Shown here piece after piece: positions 19,879-28,164 of a stretch of DNA of 64,000 nt; position 1 is the stretch's first letter; every line of letters starts with the position of its first letter. The DNA is taken from positions 124,001 through 188,000 of the forward strand of contig JADJFC010000003.1 in the NCBI GenBank assembly GCA_016708785.1, read 5' to 3'. This DNA comes from Bacteroidota bacterium. Lineage in GTDB: Bacteria; Bacteroidota; Bacteroidia; AKYH767-A; 2013-40CM-41-45. The notes under the pieces were generated by a model. It ran no database searches, had not been told where the DNA came from, and saw only the letters and a list, made by a program, of their open reading frames with translations. The position numbers and the translations under genes are program-made.

Positions 19879-20055
19879 ATGAAAAACACATCAGTATTGA
19901 GCCAAAGCGCTCTGAAAAACAGCAATTCTTCATGCGGAAAAGCGAATTGCACATGCGAAACTTGTACTTGTGAAACTTGTACTTGTGGTACTTCTAAAGC
20001 CGGTACTTGCACTTGCGGTAATGCGTGTAACTGTAACACTTCATGTAATTGCTAA
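19879..20055 (+). CDS. Metallothionein-like cysteine-rich small protein, 58 residues
   Basis: ATG 19879 to TAA 20053-20055 encodes 58 residues. The first 18 are ordinary (MKNTSVLSQSALKNSNSS). The remaining 40 contain 13 cysteines in CxC and CxxC spacing: CGKANCTCETCTCETCTCG, then TCTCGNACNCNTSCNC. There are no aromatic residues, no histidine and no signal peptide. This composition is that of metallothioneins, which bind Cu(I), Zn or Cd through thiolate clusters. It follows an HMA-AraC regulator gene, has its own possible -7 box and ends at a strong terminator, so it is a discrete transcription unit. Codon use is normal (TGT and TGC mixed). I do not recognise a named family. The overlapping minus-strand frame at 19737-20039 is a shadow. 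Confidence 0.85.
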   Translation: MKNTSVLSQSALKNSNSSCGKANCTCETCTCETCTCGTSKAGTCTCGNACNCNTSCNC

Positions 20056-20060
20056 TCCTT

Positions 20061-20087
20061 AAAAGCCGCTCTTTTAGGGCGGCTTTT
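20061..20087 (+). terminator. Rho-independent terminator after the cysteine-rich peptide gene
   Basis: AAAAGCCGC and GCGGCTTTT make a 9-bp stem with a TCTTTTAGG loop, starting five bases after the stop codon and followed by ATTAG. Confidence 0.85.
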
Positions 20088-20116
20088 ATTAGTTAAACAA
20101 AAAAACAACCACACAA

Positions 20117-20908
20117 ATGAAAAAAATTATAACAATACTTCTTCTACTGGCTTTCGTGTCTTGTAAGAAAGAAGATTTCAAAGCCGAATTCACAAGAGAA
20201 TTTGCAATCCAATCAACATCAACCGGTGCAAACTATACTATTAAAGTAGCGCTGCCTCAAAATTATAATTCGGAATTACAGAAGTATGCAACCATATATG
20301 TTCTAGATGGCGAAGAGAATTTCGACCTGGTTGCAAAGAATTGCCAAATTATATGTTCAGAACGATCATCCACAAATGTTCTTGTAGTTAGTATTGGATA
20401 TGGAAATGACAGAGCAGTAGATTATACTCCGACAGATGTTGCAGAAGGAGGTGGAGGAGCGGAAAAATTCATGCATTTTATCAAAGATGAATTGATGCCG
20501 AAAATGGAAATGGATTTTGGCGCTGACTCATCCAGAAAAAGCAAAACGATACTAGGTCATTCTTTTGGTGGTCTACTCGGGGCTTATGCTTTTGCAAAAT
20601 TTAATGATGTATTCGGTAATTATCTTATGCTTAGTCCTTCACTTTGGTATGACAATGAAATTGTATTAAAGTATGAAAAAGAAAATCGAAGCGAGAACAA
20701 GAAAAGCCATCAATTAGTTTTTCTGGGCTTAGGTGAAATGGAAAATTCAGGAAGAATGCTTGCTCCTTTTGAAGCATATTACCAGCAACTCCAAAATAAT
20801 TATCCGGATTTGATCATCAAGAAAAGTCTTGAACCACACCTTAGTCATGGTGGATCCAAGAATCCTAATATCATCAAAGCGTTAAACTTCTATTTTCAAA
20901 ACAGATAA
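20117..20908 (+). CDS. Alpha/beta-hydrolase esterase, putative lipoprotein
   Basis: The product is 263 residues. It starts with a lipoprotein signal (MKKIITILLLLAFVSC, lipid-carrying Cys 16). The rest is a putative esterase fold (PF00756, related to esterase D and IroE): YATIYVLDGEENFDLVAKN early, the nucleophile elbow GHSFGGLLGAYAF with Ser about 149, an acidic residue region around LGLGEMENSG, and a C-terminal His in EPHLSHGGS that would complete the triad. It would act on an acyl ester at the periplasmic or outer surface. It follows the metallothionein-like gene after a terminator, and the barrel protein gene starts 42 bases downstream. Substrate unknown. Confidence 0.85.
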   Translation: MKKIITILLLLAFVSCKKEDFKAEFTREFAIQSTSTGANYTIKVALPQNYNSELQKYATIYVLDGEENFDLVAKNCQIICSERSSTNVLVVSIGYGNDRAVDYTPTDVAEGGGGAEKFMHFIKDELMPKMEMDFGADSSRKSKTILGHSFGGLLGAYAFAKFNDVFGNYLMLSPSLWYDNEIVLKYEKENRSENKKSHQLVFLGLGEMENSGRMLAPFEAYYQQLQNNYPDLIIKKSLEPHLSHGGSKNPNIIKALNFYFQNR

Positions 20909-20950
20909 ATAAATTCTAATTCAATTCTAATCACAACACATACAAACCCA

Positions 20951-21565
20951 ATGAAAACTATAAGCTACCTGATTATTCCCTTTTTATTTCTGTCACTCAC
21001 AACATCGGCAGCACAAAAGGAATCCAATGAAAAAACATTTAAGAGCTATCCGGTGCGAAAGCTGACAATAGAACCTGCAATTGGTTTGAATCCCTATCCT
21101 ATGTCAGATCTTGTGATCAGCAATCTTATGCAATATAATATTAAGAAACGTTTGAGTGTTACCATGCATTCATCTTACACATATAACAATGCTTTCCTAC
21201 GCGAATTTAATCACGTTAGAACCAACTATAATTATTCATTGGGACAGAAATTTGGTATTGGGACTTCTATTTATGCAAAACGTTCTTCACACACTTTTTC
21301 ATTAATGGCCGGAATCAAATACGATGCTTTCAAAGAAACATTTGACCATCCCGAATTTGAATCTGTATCTGCTTCTGTAAGCTCACTTAGCCCTGACTTT
21401 GGTATAATGTATAATTTAAAGATTGGTGTGAAAAAAATTTATTTTAGTTATCGTATGTATATTCCTTTGTATCCTTATCCATTTTTAACATCAGATAGCT
21501 ATGCTATCGATGCAAACTTGGCGAATGTTTCGATGGAATTTGGAGTGGGAATTAGGTTGAAATAA
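20951..21565 (+). CDS. Small outer-membrane beta-barrel protein
   Basis: The product is 204 residues with a signal peptide (MKTISYLIIPFLFLSLTTSAAQ). The remainder shows alternating strands with aromatic girdles: LTIEPAIGLNPYPMSDLVIS, LSVTMHSSYTYNNAF, HTFSLMAGIKYDAFKETF, IYFSYRMYIPLYPYPFL, and a final strand ANVSMEFGVGIRLK. This fits an eight- to ten-strand barrel. No family name is recognised. It lies 42 bases after the esterase gene on the same strand and shares its terminator side with the convergent TAXI gene. Confidence 0.72.
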   Translation: MKTISYLIIPFLFLSLTTSAAQKESNEKTFKSYPVRKLTIEPAIGLNPYPMSDLVISNLMQYNIKKRLSVTMHSSYTYNNAFLREFNHVRTNYNYSLGQKFGIGTSIYAKRSSHTFSLMAGIKYDAFKETFDHPEFESVSASVSSLSPDFGIMYNLKIGVKKIYFSYRMYIPLYPYPFLTSDSYAIDANLANVSMEFGVGIRLK

Positions 21566-21653
21566 GGAGTGATGAACAAGTGAAGTTGAACACAATTTAT
21601 TTTTTAATTTGGAACGTACTTAGATAATTTGCAGTCCATGCAATTGGAGAAAA

Positions 21654-21688
21654 AAATACCTGCTATGACTCATGTCATGCAGGTATTT
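21654..21688. terminator. Two-way terminator
   Basis: AAATACCTGC and GCAGGTATTT form a 10-bp stem with a TATGACTCATGTCAT loop that is itself palindromic. It separates convergent genes 20951-21565 and 21695-22596 and has A and T runs on both sides. Confidence 0.85.
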
Positions 21689-21694
21689 AATTTT

Positions 21695-22596
21695 CTATTT
21701 GAACATCGGCCAATCGGAGTTTGTCCATTCATAAAGATTGATCTCCTTCCATTTTGGATGACCATTTGTTTTAAGTTTCTCGTTATTATTTTGAATTGCT
21801 GATCTTAGCTTCATGATCTCATTTCTATCGTCCTCAGTTTGTAACTTACTTTCATTTACCACTAAGACTGTAGGGACACTGAAAGTCGGAATGTCGTTAT
21901 CGAGCCACTTATATTCTGATTTATGAATGGTGTCGGGTTTGTAATACTTGGCCCAGTCGTTAAAATCAACTAAGGGTACAAGGGCAAGTTTGTCTACCAT
22001 TGTTTGAGGGTTCACGTCGAGTTTCTCAATTGGTGATGAACTGACAATAAAAAATGCATCTATATCATTTATGTTAAGAGCGCCAAAGGCATCTTCAAAA
22101 TGCGTGTTAACGGCAGTCCAGTTCACATTTGACCGTTCTTTGATAAGGAAAGCAGTTCGATAAGTGCCTTGTTCAACGGAGCCAATTGCAACTTTTTGCT
22201 TTTCCAAATCCTTTAGTCCTTTATATCCTTTGCTGGCTTTTGTTACCAGATGAATTTGCTGACCACCTAATGGAAGTATTACTTTCAGATCTTTCGTCTT
22301 ACTTGTATTCAGACGCATATCCTGAGTTTGCATGTAATACAGAAATCTGATTGAATGATTGCAACTTTAAATGGTGATTTTGGATCGACCAACTGATCAA
22401 AGTTAGCTGCTGCCCCTAGGGTTTCGGTATTTACAATTTCGAAATCAAGTGAAGGCCCAACGATGGAAGCAATATCCTGAACGAAACGGTACTGTGATGC
22501 TTGTTTAGGCCCTGATAGAATGGCCATCTGTGCGTAGGTAGCAGAAGAGATTGCTAATAATATCAACGATCCCAAAATGTTTTTTGTGTATTTCAT
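21695..22596 (-). CDS. TAXI family TRAP-type solute-binding protein, frameshifted
   Basis: TAXI proteins are periplasmic binding proteins of TRAP transporters. The product starts with a signal peptide (MKYTKNILGSLILLAISSATYAQ) and continues AILSGPKQASQYRFVQDIA to KVAIIQSDF. At 22343-22345 the frame breaks; one extra base in the three-base run (T on the coding strand) restores SDFLYYMQTQDMRLN and the rest to residue 300, including LPLGGQQIHLVTKASKGYKG and QKVAIGSVEQGTYRTAFLI, which are typical of the family. Two separate frames (22309-22596 and 21695-22333) are the halves. No TRAP membrane subunits lie nearby, so it is an orphan. Most likely a sequencing indel. Confidence 0.8.
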
Positions 22597-22791
22597 ATTC
22601 GAGTGGTTTGAAGGGTTTGTGACTTTGTCAAATTTATTAAATTTTGATTTAAAAAAAACTGATCCATGTCTTTTTTACTGATGTAATTTGTTCTGTTTTA
22701 TTGGAATTGCGCTTCAAAATTATTAGCTGTGATGCATCAGCTAACATATGAATAAGCAGGTTCAAACCTAGATGTTAGGATTAGGCACAAA

Positions 22792-22819
22792 AAAGAGAGG
22801 CCTTTTCGAGCCTCCCTTT
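22792..22819 (-). terminator. Terminator of the choice-of-anchor V protein gene
   Basis: GAGGC at 22797-22801 pairs with GCCTC at 22810-22814, extended by an imperfect AAAGA/CCTTT pairing. On the minus strand TTTTTTGTG follows. It lies just beyond the stop at 22842. Confidence 0.65.
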
Positions 22820-22841
22820 CTTGTTTATTGTTTAGGAAAAA

Positions 22842-25772
22842 TTAGTTTTGAATTACTACTTGTTTCATTTCAACAGGCATTCCCGGGATTGAAATTTTCA
22901 TAAAGTAAATTCCTTTCGATAAGTGAGAAGCATTTACATTGATCGTATTGATTCCCTGATCTATAACTTGTGTGAATGTAAACTGAGTTTTACCGATCAT
23001 GTCAACAATTGAAATTTCTGCATTTGCATCAGCTGATGAAGAAACCTGTATCGCAAATTCACCGGCATTCGGATTTGGATAGATTTCGAATGAATTTATT
23101 CTATTTGCAATTCTGTCGTCATCATCATCATCGTCATCATCGTCGTCATCATCACAATCATTTTGAACATGTACTAAGAACGTTCTGCTTCTTACATTTC
23201 CGCAGGCATTTGTAACACTTACTGAAACCAATACCCATGCGCTTGTTGCATTGGTAAAGTCAACAGTTGCATTGTTGTCAATTGAAGTGAGCGATGCGCC
23301 GCCTGTTACTGTCCAGGCATAACTTACAGCACCTACTACAGGCTGAATACTATATTGACCAATATAATTGTCAGGACAAATTTCTCTTGGACCATGAATA
23401 GGAGGTACGCGCATTGGAACCTGATGAACGAATTTACAACGATCATCGCTTGTTCCGCATGCATTCGTCGCTGTTACGCAAATGCTGCCACTTGTGAATC
23501 CTTGGATGAAATCTACTGTAATTGAGTTTCCATTGTTAGCTGTTATCACTGCATTGGCCGGAACTGTCCATGTGTATGAAGTTGCTGCCGTATCCGGATT
23601 TACAGAGTAGACAATGCCAGTGGAACCACAGATCACAAATGATGGTCCGCTTATACGACTCGGCCTGTTTGGTGCTGTAGTACAACCACCACCACCGCAA
23701 TTAGTCACCACCTGATTTGTTGTTGCTGTATTCGAGCATGACAATGCATCACTATAAGTGTAAGTAATGATTGTAGTACCTACCCCTGCTGCTGCCGGAT
23801 CAAAAGTCCCACTTGTTACACCGTTGCCGCTGTACGTTCCACCGGCAGGACTTCCGCCTGTAAGTGCAAACGGCGCATCAGTTGCGCAAACAGGACTTAA
23901 TGATGCCATTGTAACAGTTGGAAGTGGATTGACAGTAACATCAATTGCGGTTGAAGTTCCTGAACAAGATCCACTGGTAACAGCAACAGAATAAGAGCCT
24001 GCTGAAGCAACAGTGATCGTTTGTGTTGTTGCACCATTACTCCATAAGTAAGACGATCCTGTTGATACGCTTAGAATTACATTGCCACCTGCACAGAAAG
24101 TTGTTGCTCCATTCGGAGTTATAGTAGGAGTGAAGCTACTGTTAACTGTCATTGTGATTATTTGAGAAATGACAGTATTTGGACTAGCACACGTCGAGTT
24201 GGATGTTAACGTACACTGGATCTGGTCACCTGAAACAAGAGCGTTGTTTGAATAGGTTGCGCTGTTTGTTCCGACATTGACGCCATTAAGCGTCCATTGA
24301 TACGCAGGAGTTGTTCCTCCATTCGTTGAAGTCGCAGTGAAAGTTACATTGCTTCCTGTACAAATGCTGTTTCCCGGATCCGCAGCAATACTGACTGTTG
24401 GGTCAACGCTTGCAGCAATGGTCATTGTAATTGTATTCGACGTTGCAGTTGGAGTAGTTGCGCAAGCTGAGTTGGATGTCATCACACAACTTACTGTATT
24501 TCCATTTGTAAGAGCTGCATTTGTATATGTAGCGCTATTTGTTCCAACGTTTGTACCATTCAACTTCCACTGGTATGCAGGAGTCGTTCCACCATTTGTT
24601 GGAGTAGCAGTAAATGTAACACTGGTTCCACTACATATAGTTGAACCCGGATTAGCAGCGATACTTACTGATGGTGCAACTGATGAACTTACAGTCATTG
24701 TAACTGTATTAGACGTTGCTGTTGGAGTAGATGCACAAGCTGAGTTGGATGTCATTACACAACTTACTGTGTTTCCATTTGTAAGAGCTGCATTTGTATA
24801 TGTTGCACTATTTGTTCCAACATTAGCACCATTCAATTTCCATTGGTAAGCCGGAGTTGTTCCGCCATTGGTTGGTGTAGCAGTAAATGTTACACTGGTT
24901 CCGCTACAAATAGTTGAGCCCGGATTAGTGGCAATGCTAACTGCCGGAGCAGCGCTTGGATTTACAGTTAAAGTCATAGAACGAACAGTACTTGTTCCGC
25001 ATGCATTATGCGCAGCAACTGTTATTGCTCCACCTGTAGAACCTGCAGTAACTGTAATTGAAGAAGTAGTTGAAGTACCGGTCCACCCACTTGGCTTTGT
25101 CCAAATATAATCAGTTGCTCCGCTTACAGCGGCAACAGAATATGTTTGAGTAGAACCGGCGCAAACAGCAGCAGTACCAGTTATGGTTCCCGGTTGAGCT
25201 GGCGGAAGACATCCACCTCCTTCTGTTAATACTAGTGAACTGTTGTAAACATAATCGCCACTCTCGTTGCCGTCATTATCGCATGCAACACCTGCAAAGT
25301 AAAAGGTAACATTCCCCGCACCGGCTGCAGGAGCAGTCCAGTTGAATGTGAAAGTGTGCGTATTGCTTGTTGCGCCACCATTCAATTGGTGCACTACGCT
25401 TTGACGACTTACGCCACTAACTGTTGCACTCTTTAATTGAGTCTGTGTCGCATTGGTAATAGTAAGTGTGCCTGCATTTGCATTCGCAGCAGTGAGCGCT
25501 TCGAAACCAAGTCCAAATAAAGATGAGCCTGTTCTCGCAATTACAACACTTAAATTATAAGTTGTACCCGGAGTGTACGTTCCTCCGGTGATACCGGAAA
25601 CTGCAATTGATCCACCGCCGGAATTGGCAGCGAAATCCCCGTGGCAATCGATGCAGGTAAGTTCTCCGGGAGATCCGGTCTTTCCTGCTTTACCATTGTC
25701 TGACATCATTGTACTTGTAAAAAATACAGCTGTAGTCAAAGACAACACGAGTAGTGTAAGTTTTTTTAACAT
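22842..25772 (-). CDS. Choice-of-anchor V (reelin-like) repeat protein with T9SS type A sorting domain
   Basis: The product has 976 residues. After a signal peptide (MLKKLTLLVLSLTTAVFFTSTMM) comes a reelin-like domain opening with GSPGELTCIDCHGDFA, which contains a CxxCH haem-binding motif, a known feature of choice-of-anchor V proteins. Then PKD/Ig-like units follow. Three tandem units of about 90 residues (roughly 270-560) are nearly identical, each with GSTICSGTSVTFTATPTNGG or a close variant. Further Ig-like units lead to a run of 13 aspartates (DCDDDD...DDR, about 880) and then the sorting domain (FEIYPNPNAGEFAIQVS, ISIVDMIGKTQFTFT, LSKGIYFMKISIPGMPVEMKQVVIQN). It is a surface protein; the haem motif hints at c-type cytochrome maturation, which is not proven. 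Confidence 0.88.
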   Translation of the reverse strand: MLKKLTLLVLSLTTAVFFTSTMMSDNGKAGKTGSPGELTCIDCHGDFAANSGGGSIAVSGITGGTYTPGTTYNLSVVIARTGSSLFGLGFEALTAANANAGTLTITNATQTQLKSATVSGVSRQSVVHQLNGGATSNTHTFTFNWTAPAAGAGNVTFYFAGVACDNDGNESGDYVYNSSLVLTEGGGCLPPAQPGTITGTAAVCAGSTQTYSVAAVSGATDYIWTKPSGWTGTSTTSSITVTAGSTGGAITVAAHNACGTSTVRSMTLTVNPSAAPAVSIATNPGSTICSGTSVTFTATPTNGGTTPAYQWKLNGANVGTNSATYTNAALTNGNTVSCVMTSNSACASTPTATSNTVTMTVSSSVAPSVSIAANPGSTICSGTSVTFTATPTNGGTTPAYQWKLNGTNVGTNSATYTNAALTNGNTVSCVMTSNSACATTPTATSNTITMTIAASVDPTVSIAADPGNSICTGSNVTFTATSTNGGTTPAYQWTLNGVNVGTNSATYSNNALVSGDQIQCTLTSNSTCASPNTVISQIITMTVNSSFTPTITPNGATTFCAGGNVILSVSTGSSYLWSNGATTQTITVASAGSYSVAVTSGSCSGTSTAIDVTVNPLPTVTMASLSPVCATDAPFALTGGSPAGGTYSGNGVTSGTFDPAAAGVGTTIITYTYSDALSCSNTATTNQVVTNCGGGGCTTAPNRPSRISGPSFVICGSTGIVYSVNPDTAATSYTWTVPANAVITANNGNSITVDFIQGFTSGSICVTATNACGTSDDRCKFVHQVPMRVPPIHGPREICPDNYIGQYSIQPVVGAVSYAWTVTGGASLTSIDNNATVDFTNATSAWVLVSVSVTNACGNVRSRTFLVHVQNDCDDDDDDDDDDDDDRIANRINSFEIYPNPNAGEFAIQVSSSADANAEISIVDMIGKTQFTFTQVIDQGINTINVNASHLSKGIYFMKISIPGMPVEMKQVVIQN

Positions 25773-26210
25773 TGTTTTGGTAGAATTATATTTGTTTGAC
25801 TAATTAATTAAGGATCGCAGAATTTTGATAAACTAATTGTCGGCGCAGTGACAAATGGAGTACTAGTTGAATGACTCCTGTTTGAGTTTTCAAAACTATA
25901 TCATATTTACTGCCTTGAAACAAAAGGCAAAAATCTTCAGAGAGAAAACAAAATTGAATTGAAAATAAATTGCAGTTCAATTTAAAAATCCAAAATTGAA
26001 ACAGAATTGAAACGAAAATAATTTCGGATTGAAATTTATTTCCGCGAAATATTATTCAGAAAATTATTTATTATCCCTATGAAAAAACGATAAAATAGGG
26101 TTCATGTTAAATTGAAAATCGTCAAGTTGGATATTTACATAGATAAATTTCCAAATTGACGATTTCCGGAAGTTTTGGATTATTCTAATAAGCGATTTTG
26201 TTTCGATAGT
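25773..26210. other. AT-rich intergenic region without a recognised gene
   Basis: The stretch of 438 bases separates two minus-strand T9SS genes. It is rich in AATTGAAA words (25955-26030, several degenerate copies of ATTGAAA). No reading frame, RNA gene or clear terminator was found. Confidence 0.5.
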
Positions 26211-27815
26211 TTATTGATTCTTTAAAAGCTTTATTGTTTGCGAATTCTTGTCTGAATTTATTTTGCAGAAATACATTCCATTTTTCAATTCAGATAGATC
26301 CAGGTCGATGGAATTGTTTCCTGAAGATAGATTGTTTGTAAGTATACTTTTCGCAATTCTGCCTGTCACATCAATAATTGAAATCGAAATTAATTTTTCG
26401 TTGCCAATATTGAAGCTTAAAGAAACGATAGACGAAAAGGGGTTAGGGAAAATAGTTGCTGCAAGATCAGAATGAGTATCTGCAATATCATTCGACAAGC
26501 AGATATTAGTAGAACTACTACCTGAATTTACTTGCGTTGCGGGAAAAGAAAGTATTCCGCCTACAGAAGTAAGTGTTGGTGCTGCGATCACTTGGGGGTG
26601 GAAATCAGATGAAACAGTAGCAGGAATAGATTCATTACAACCACTATTTCCTAAAGAGTCTGTTTTGATCAGATAAACATTTTTAAATCCTGCACCCAAA
26701 GTTGCTGTTTCGCCGGCAATGATGTAACCACCATCATTGGTTTGATCTATTGAATATGCAATATCAGTTGCAGATGCAATTCCTGTACTGCGGTAGGTTT
26801 TAGACCATTGTAATATTCCCAGACTATTTGTTTTTACAACATAAACAGCATAGTCAGCAGAAGCAGTAAAACTAAATGACCGGCCACACAATATATAACC
26901 ACCATCATTTGTTTGAATGACTTCGTAACATTCATCAATTAAAGAACCACCGTAGGTTTTGGCGAACATTGTATCGCCAAGTGAATTTGTTTTTATCAGG
27001 CACATGTCTTTGCCAAGTACTCCTGTGCTTTCTGAGCTTCCTCCAATAACATAACCACCATCCGTTGTTTGCTTGACTGTCACACCGGATTCTTCGCCCG
27101 GAATTCCAATTGCTTTTGCCCAGATCACATTTGCTATACTATCTGTTTTTAAGAGGTAAAAATCGCCAAAGCCTGCACCATATGAATCAATTTGACCGGT
27201 AAGAATGTAGCCACCATCATCTGTTTGTTGAACAGCTGATCCAACTTCTAGTCCGGCGCCGCCAAACGTTTTCGTCCAGGAGAGATTTCCTGCAGCATCT
27301 GTTTTAACCAGATAAGCATCAAATCCACCTGCGCCAAATGCAGGAGTTTGTCCGGTAAGTATATACCCACCATCAGTAGTTTGTGAAACGTACGATCCCC
27401 ATTCATATCCAATACCACCATATGTTCTTGTCCACATGGTATCGCCTGATGCATTTAACTTTATCAAATACATATCACCTGCAACATCTGCAAAAGACGA
27501 TGCTACTCCTGAAACGATATAACCGCTATCACTGGTTTGTTGAACACAAAATCCATATTCATTATCCATAGCGCCACCAAACGTTTTCGTCCAAGTGGTG
27601 TCTCCTAATGCATCGGTTTTTATGACAAGGATATCTCGCCCTCCGGAGCCGAAACTTGTAGTTGTACCGGCAATGATGTAACCGGTATCAAATGTTTGTC
27701 GAACACTAGTAGCATTTTCAGAAAATGTTCCGCCATAGGCTTTTTGAAATGTTATTTGTGCATTTGTGGCTATGCTTGCGATTACGAAAAGTGAAATGTG
27801 TAGGAGTTTTTTCAT
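26211..27815 (-). CDS. Beta-propeller repeat protein with T9SS type A sorting domain
   Basis: The product has 534 residues with a signal peptide (MKKLLHISLFVIASIATNAQ). It then carries about eight repeats of roughly 50 residues with the core W(T/S)KTFGGxxxExxxxVQQTxDGGYI(L/I)xG, for example WTRTYGGIGYEWGSYVSQTT and YLLKTDSIANVIWAKAIG. These are delta-60/SBBP-type propeller blades that form one ring. The sorting domain starts about 455 (TIFPNPFSSIVSLSFN, ISIIDVTGRIAKSILT, LKNGMYFCKINSDKNSQTIKLLKNQ). It would be displayed at the surface. Function beyond the propeller scaffold cannot be read. Confidence 0.88.
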   Translation of the reverse strand: MKKLLHISLFVIASIATNAQITFQKAYGGTFSENATSVRQTFDTGYIIAGTTTSFGSGGRDILVIKTDALGDTTWTKTFGGAMDNEYGFCVQQTSDSGYIVSGVASSFADVAGDMYLIKLNASGDTMWTRTYGGIGYEWGSYVSQTTDGGYILTGQTPAFGAGGFDAYLVKTDAAGNLSWTKTFGGAGLEVGSAVQQTDDGGYILTGQIDSYGAGFGDFYLLKTDSIANVIWAKAIGIPGEESGVTVKQTTDGGYVIGGSSESTGVLGKDMCLIKTNSLGDTMFAKTYGGSLIDECYEVIQTNDGGYILCGRSFSFTASADYAVYVVKTNSLGILQWSKTYRSTGIASATDIAYSIDQTNDGGYIIAGETATLGAGFKNVYLIKTDSLGNSGCNESIPATVSSDFHPQVIAAPTLTSVGGILSFPATQVNSGSSSTNICLSNDIADTHSDLAATIFPNPFSSIVSLSFNIGNEKLISISIIDVTGRIAKSILTNNLSSGNNSIDLDLSELKNGMYFCKINSDKNSQTIKLLKNQ

Positions 27816-27848
27816 GGTTTATTTTTGATAGTTGTGAGGGAGATGAGT

Positions 27849-28025
27849 TTACAGATCTGTAATTATAAGAAGTACTCCTGATTTCCCGCCGACAAGAATT
27901 TTGTTTTTACAAGGCATTGACAGGTTTTTTATTTTTATTGATGAAGTGCCGCTTTTTAAAAGTGATTGTGATCTTGAAACAAGAACAGAGAGCATAATTA
28001 CTGCAAGGATAATTGTTTTTTTCAT
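27849..28025 (-). pseudogene. Truncated 58-codon copy of the start of the 28165-29355 gene
   Basis: ATG 28025 to TAA 27849-27851 encodes a peptide starting MKKTIILAVIMLSVLVSRSQ and ending NKILVGGKSGVLLIITDL. It aligns with the first 58 residues of the neighbour (MKKALVLTTIMLSALITRSQ ... NKVLVGGKSGLLLMSTDY) and stops where the neighbour continues. The middle (KSGTSSIKIKNLSMPCK) is diverged. It is therefore the remnant of a tandem duplicate, or a short secreted paralogue whose signal peptide is intact. A signal peptide and one half of a propeller blade could not fold alone, so decay is more likely. Confidence 0.75.
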
Positions 28026-28164
28026 CTTGTTTGGAATTAAATTATAGAATGGTTAGCAACCCTAAATGATCAGTGTTTAAGGAGTACGTTGCTTTCTTTC
28101 CATTGGACATTAGCAGTCGCTAACCAAGTCTTTTCGGTTTTACAGAACCTTTTACAGACAATAT

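Noticed and set aside
19737..20039. Minus-strand frame of 100 codons across the AraC end and the cysteine-rich gene
   Set aside because: It covers two real + strand features, is rich in repeated VQVP/VQVSH units that are the antisense of the Cys codons, and has no domain or signal.
24337..24849. Plus-strand frame of 170 codons inside the choice-of-anchor V gene
   Set aside because: It is the antisense of the near-identical Ig repeats, so it stays open because the repeats do; the minus-strand protein is clearly the real one.
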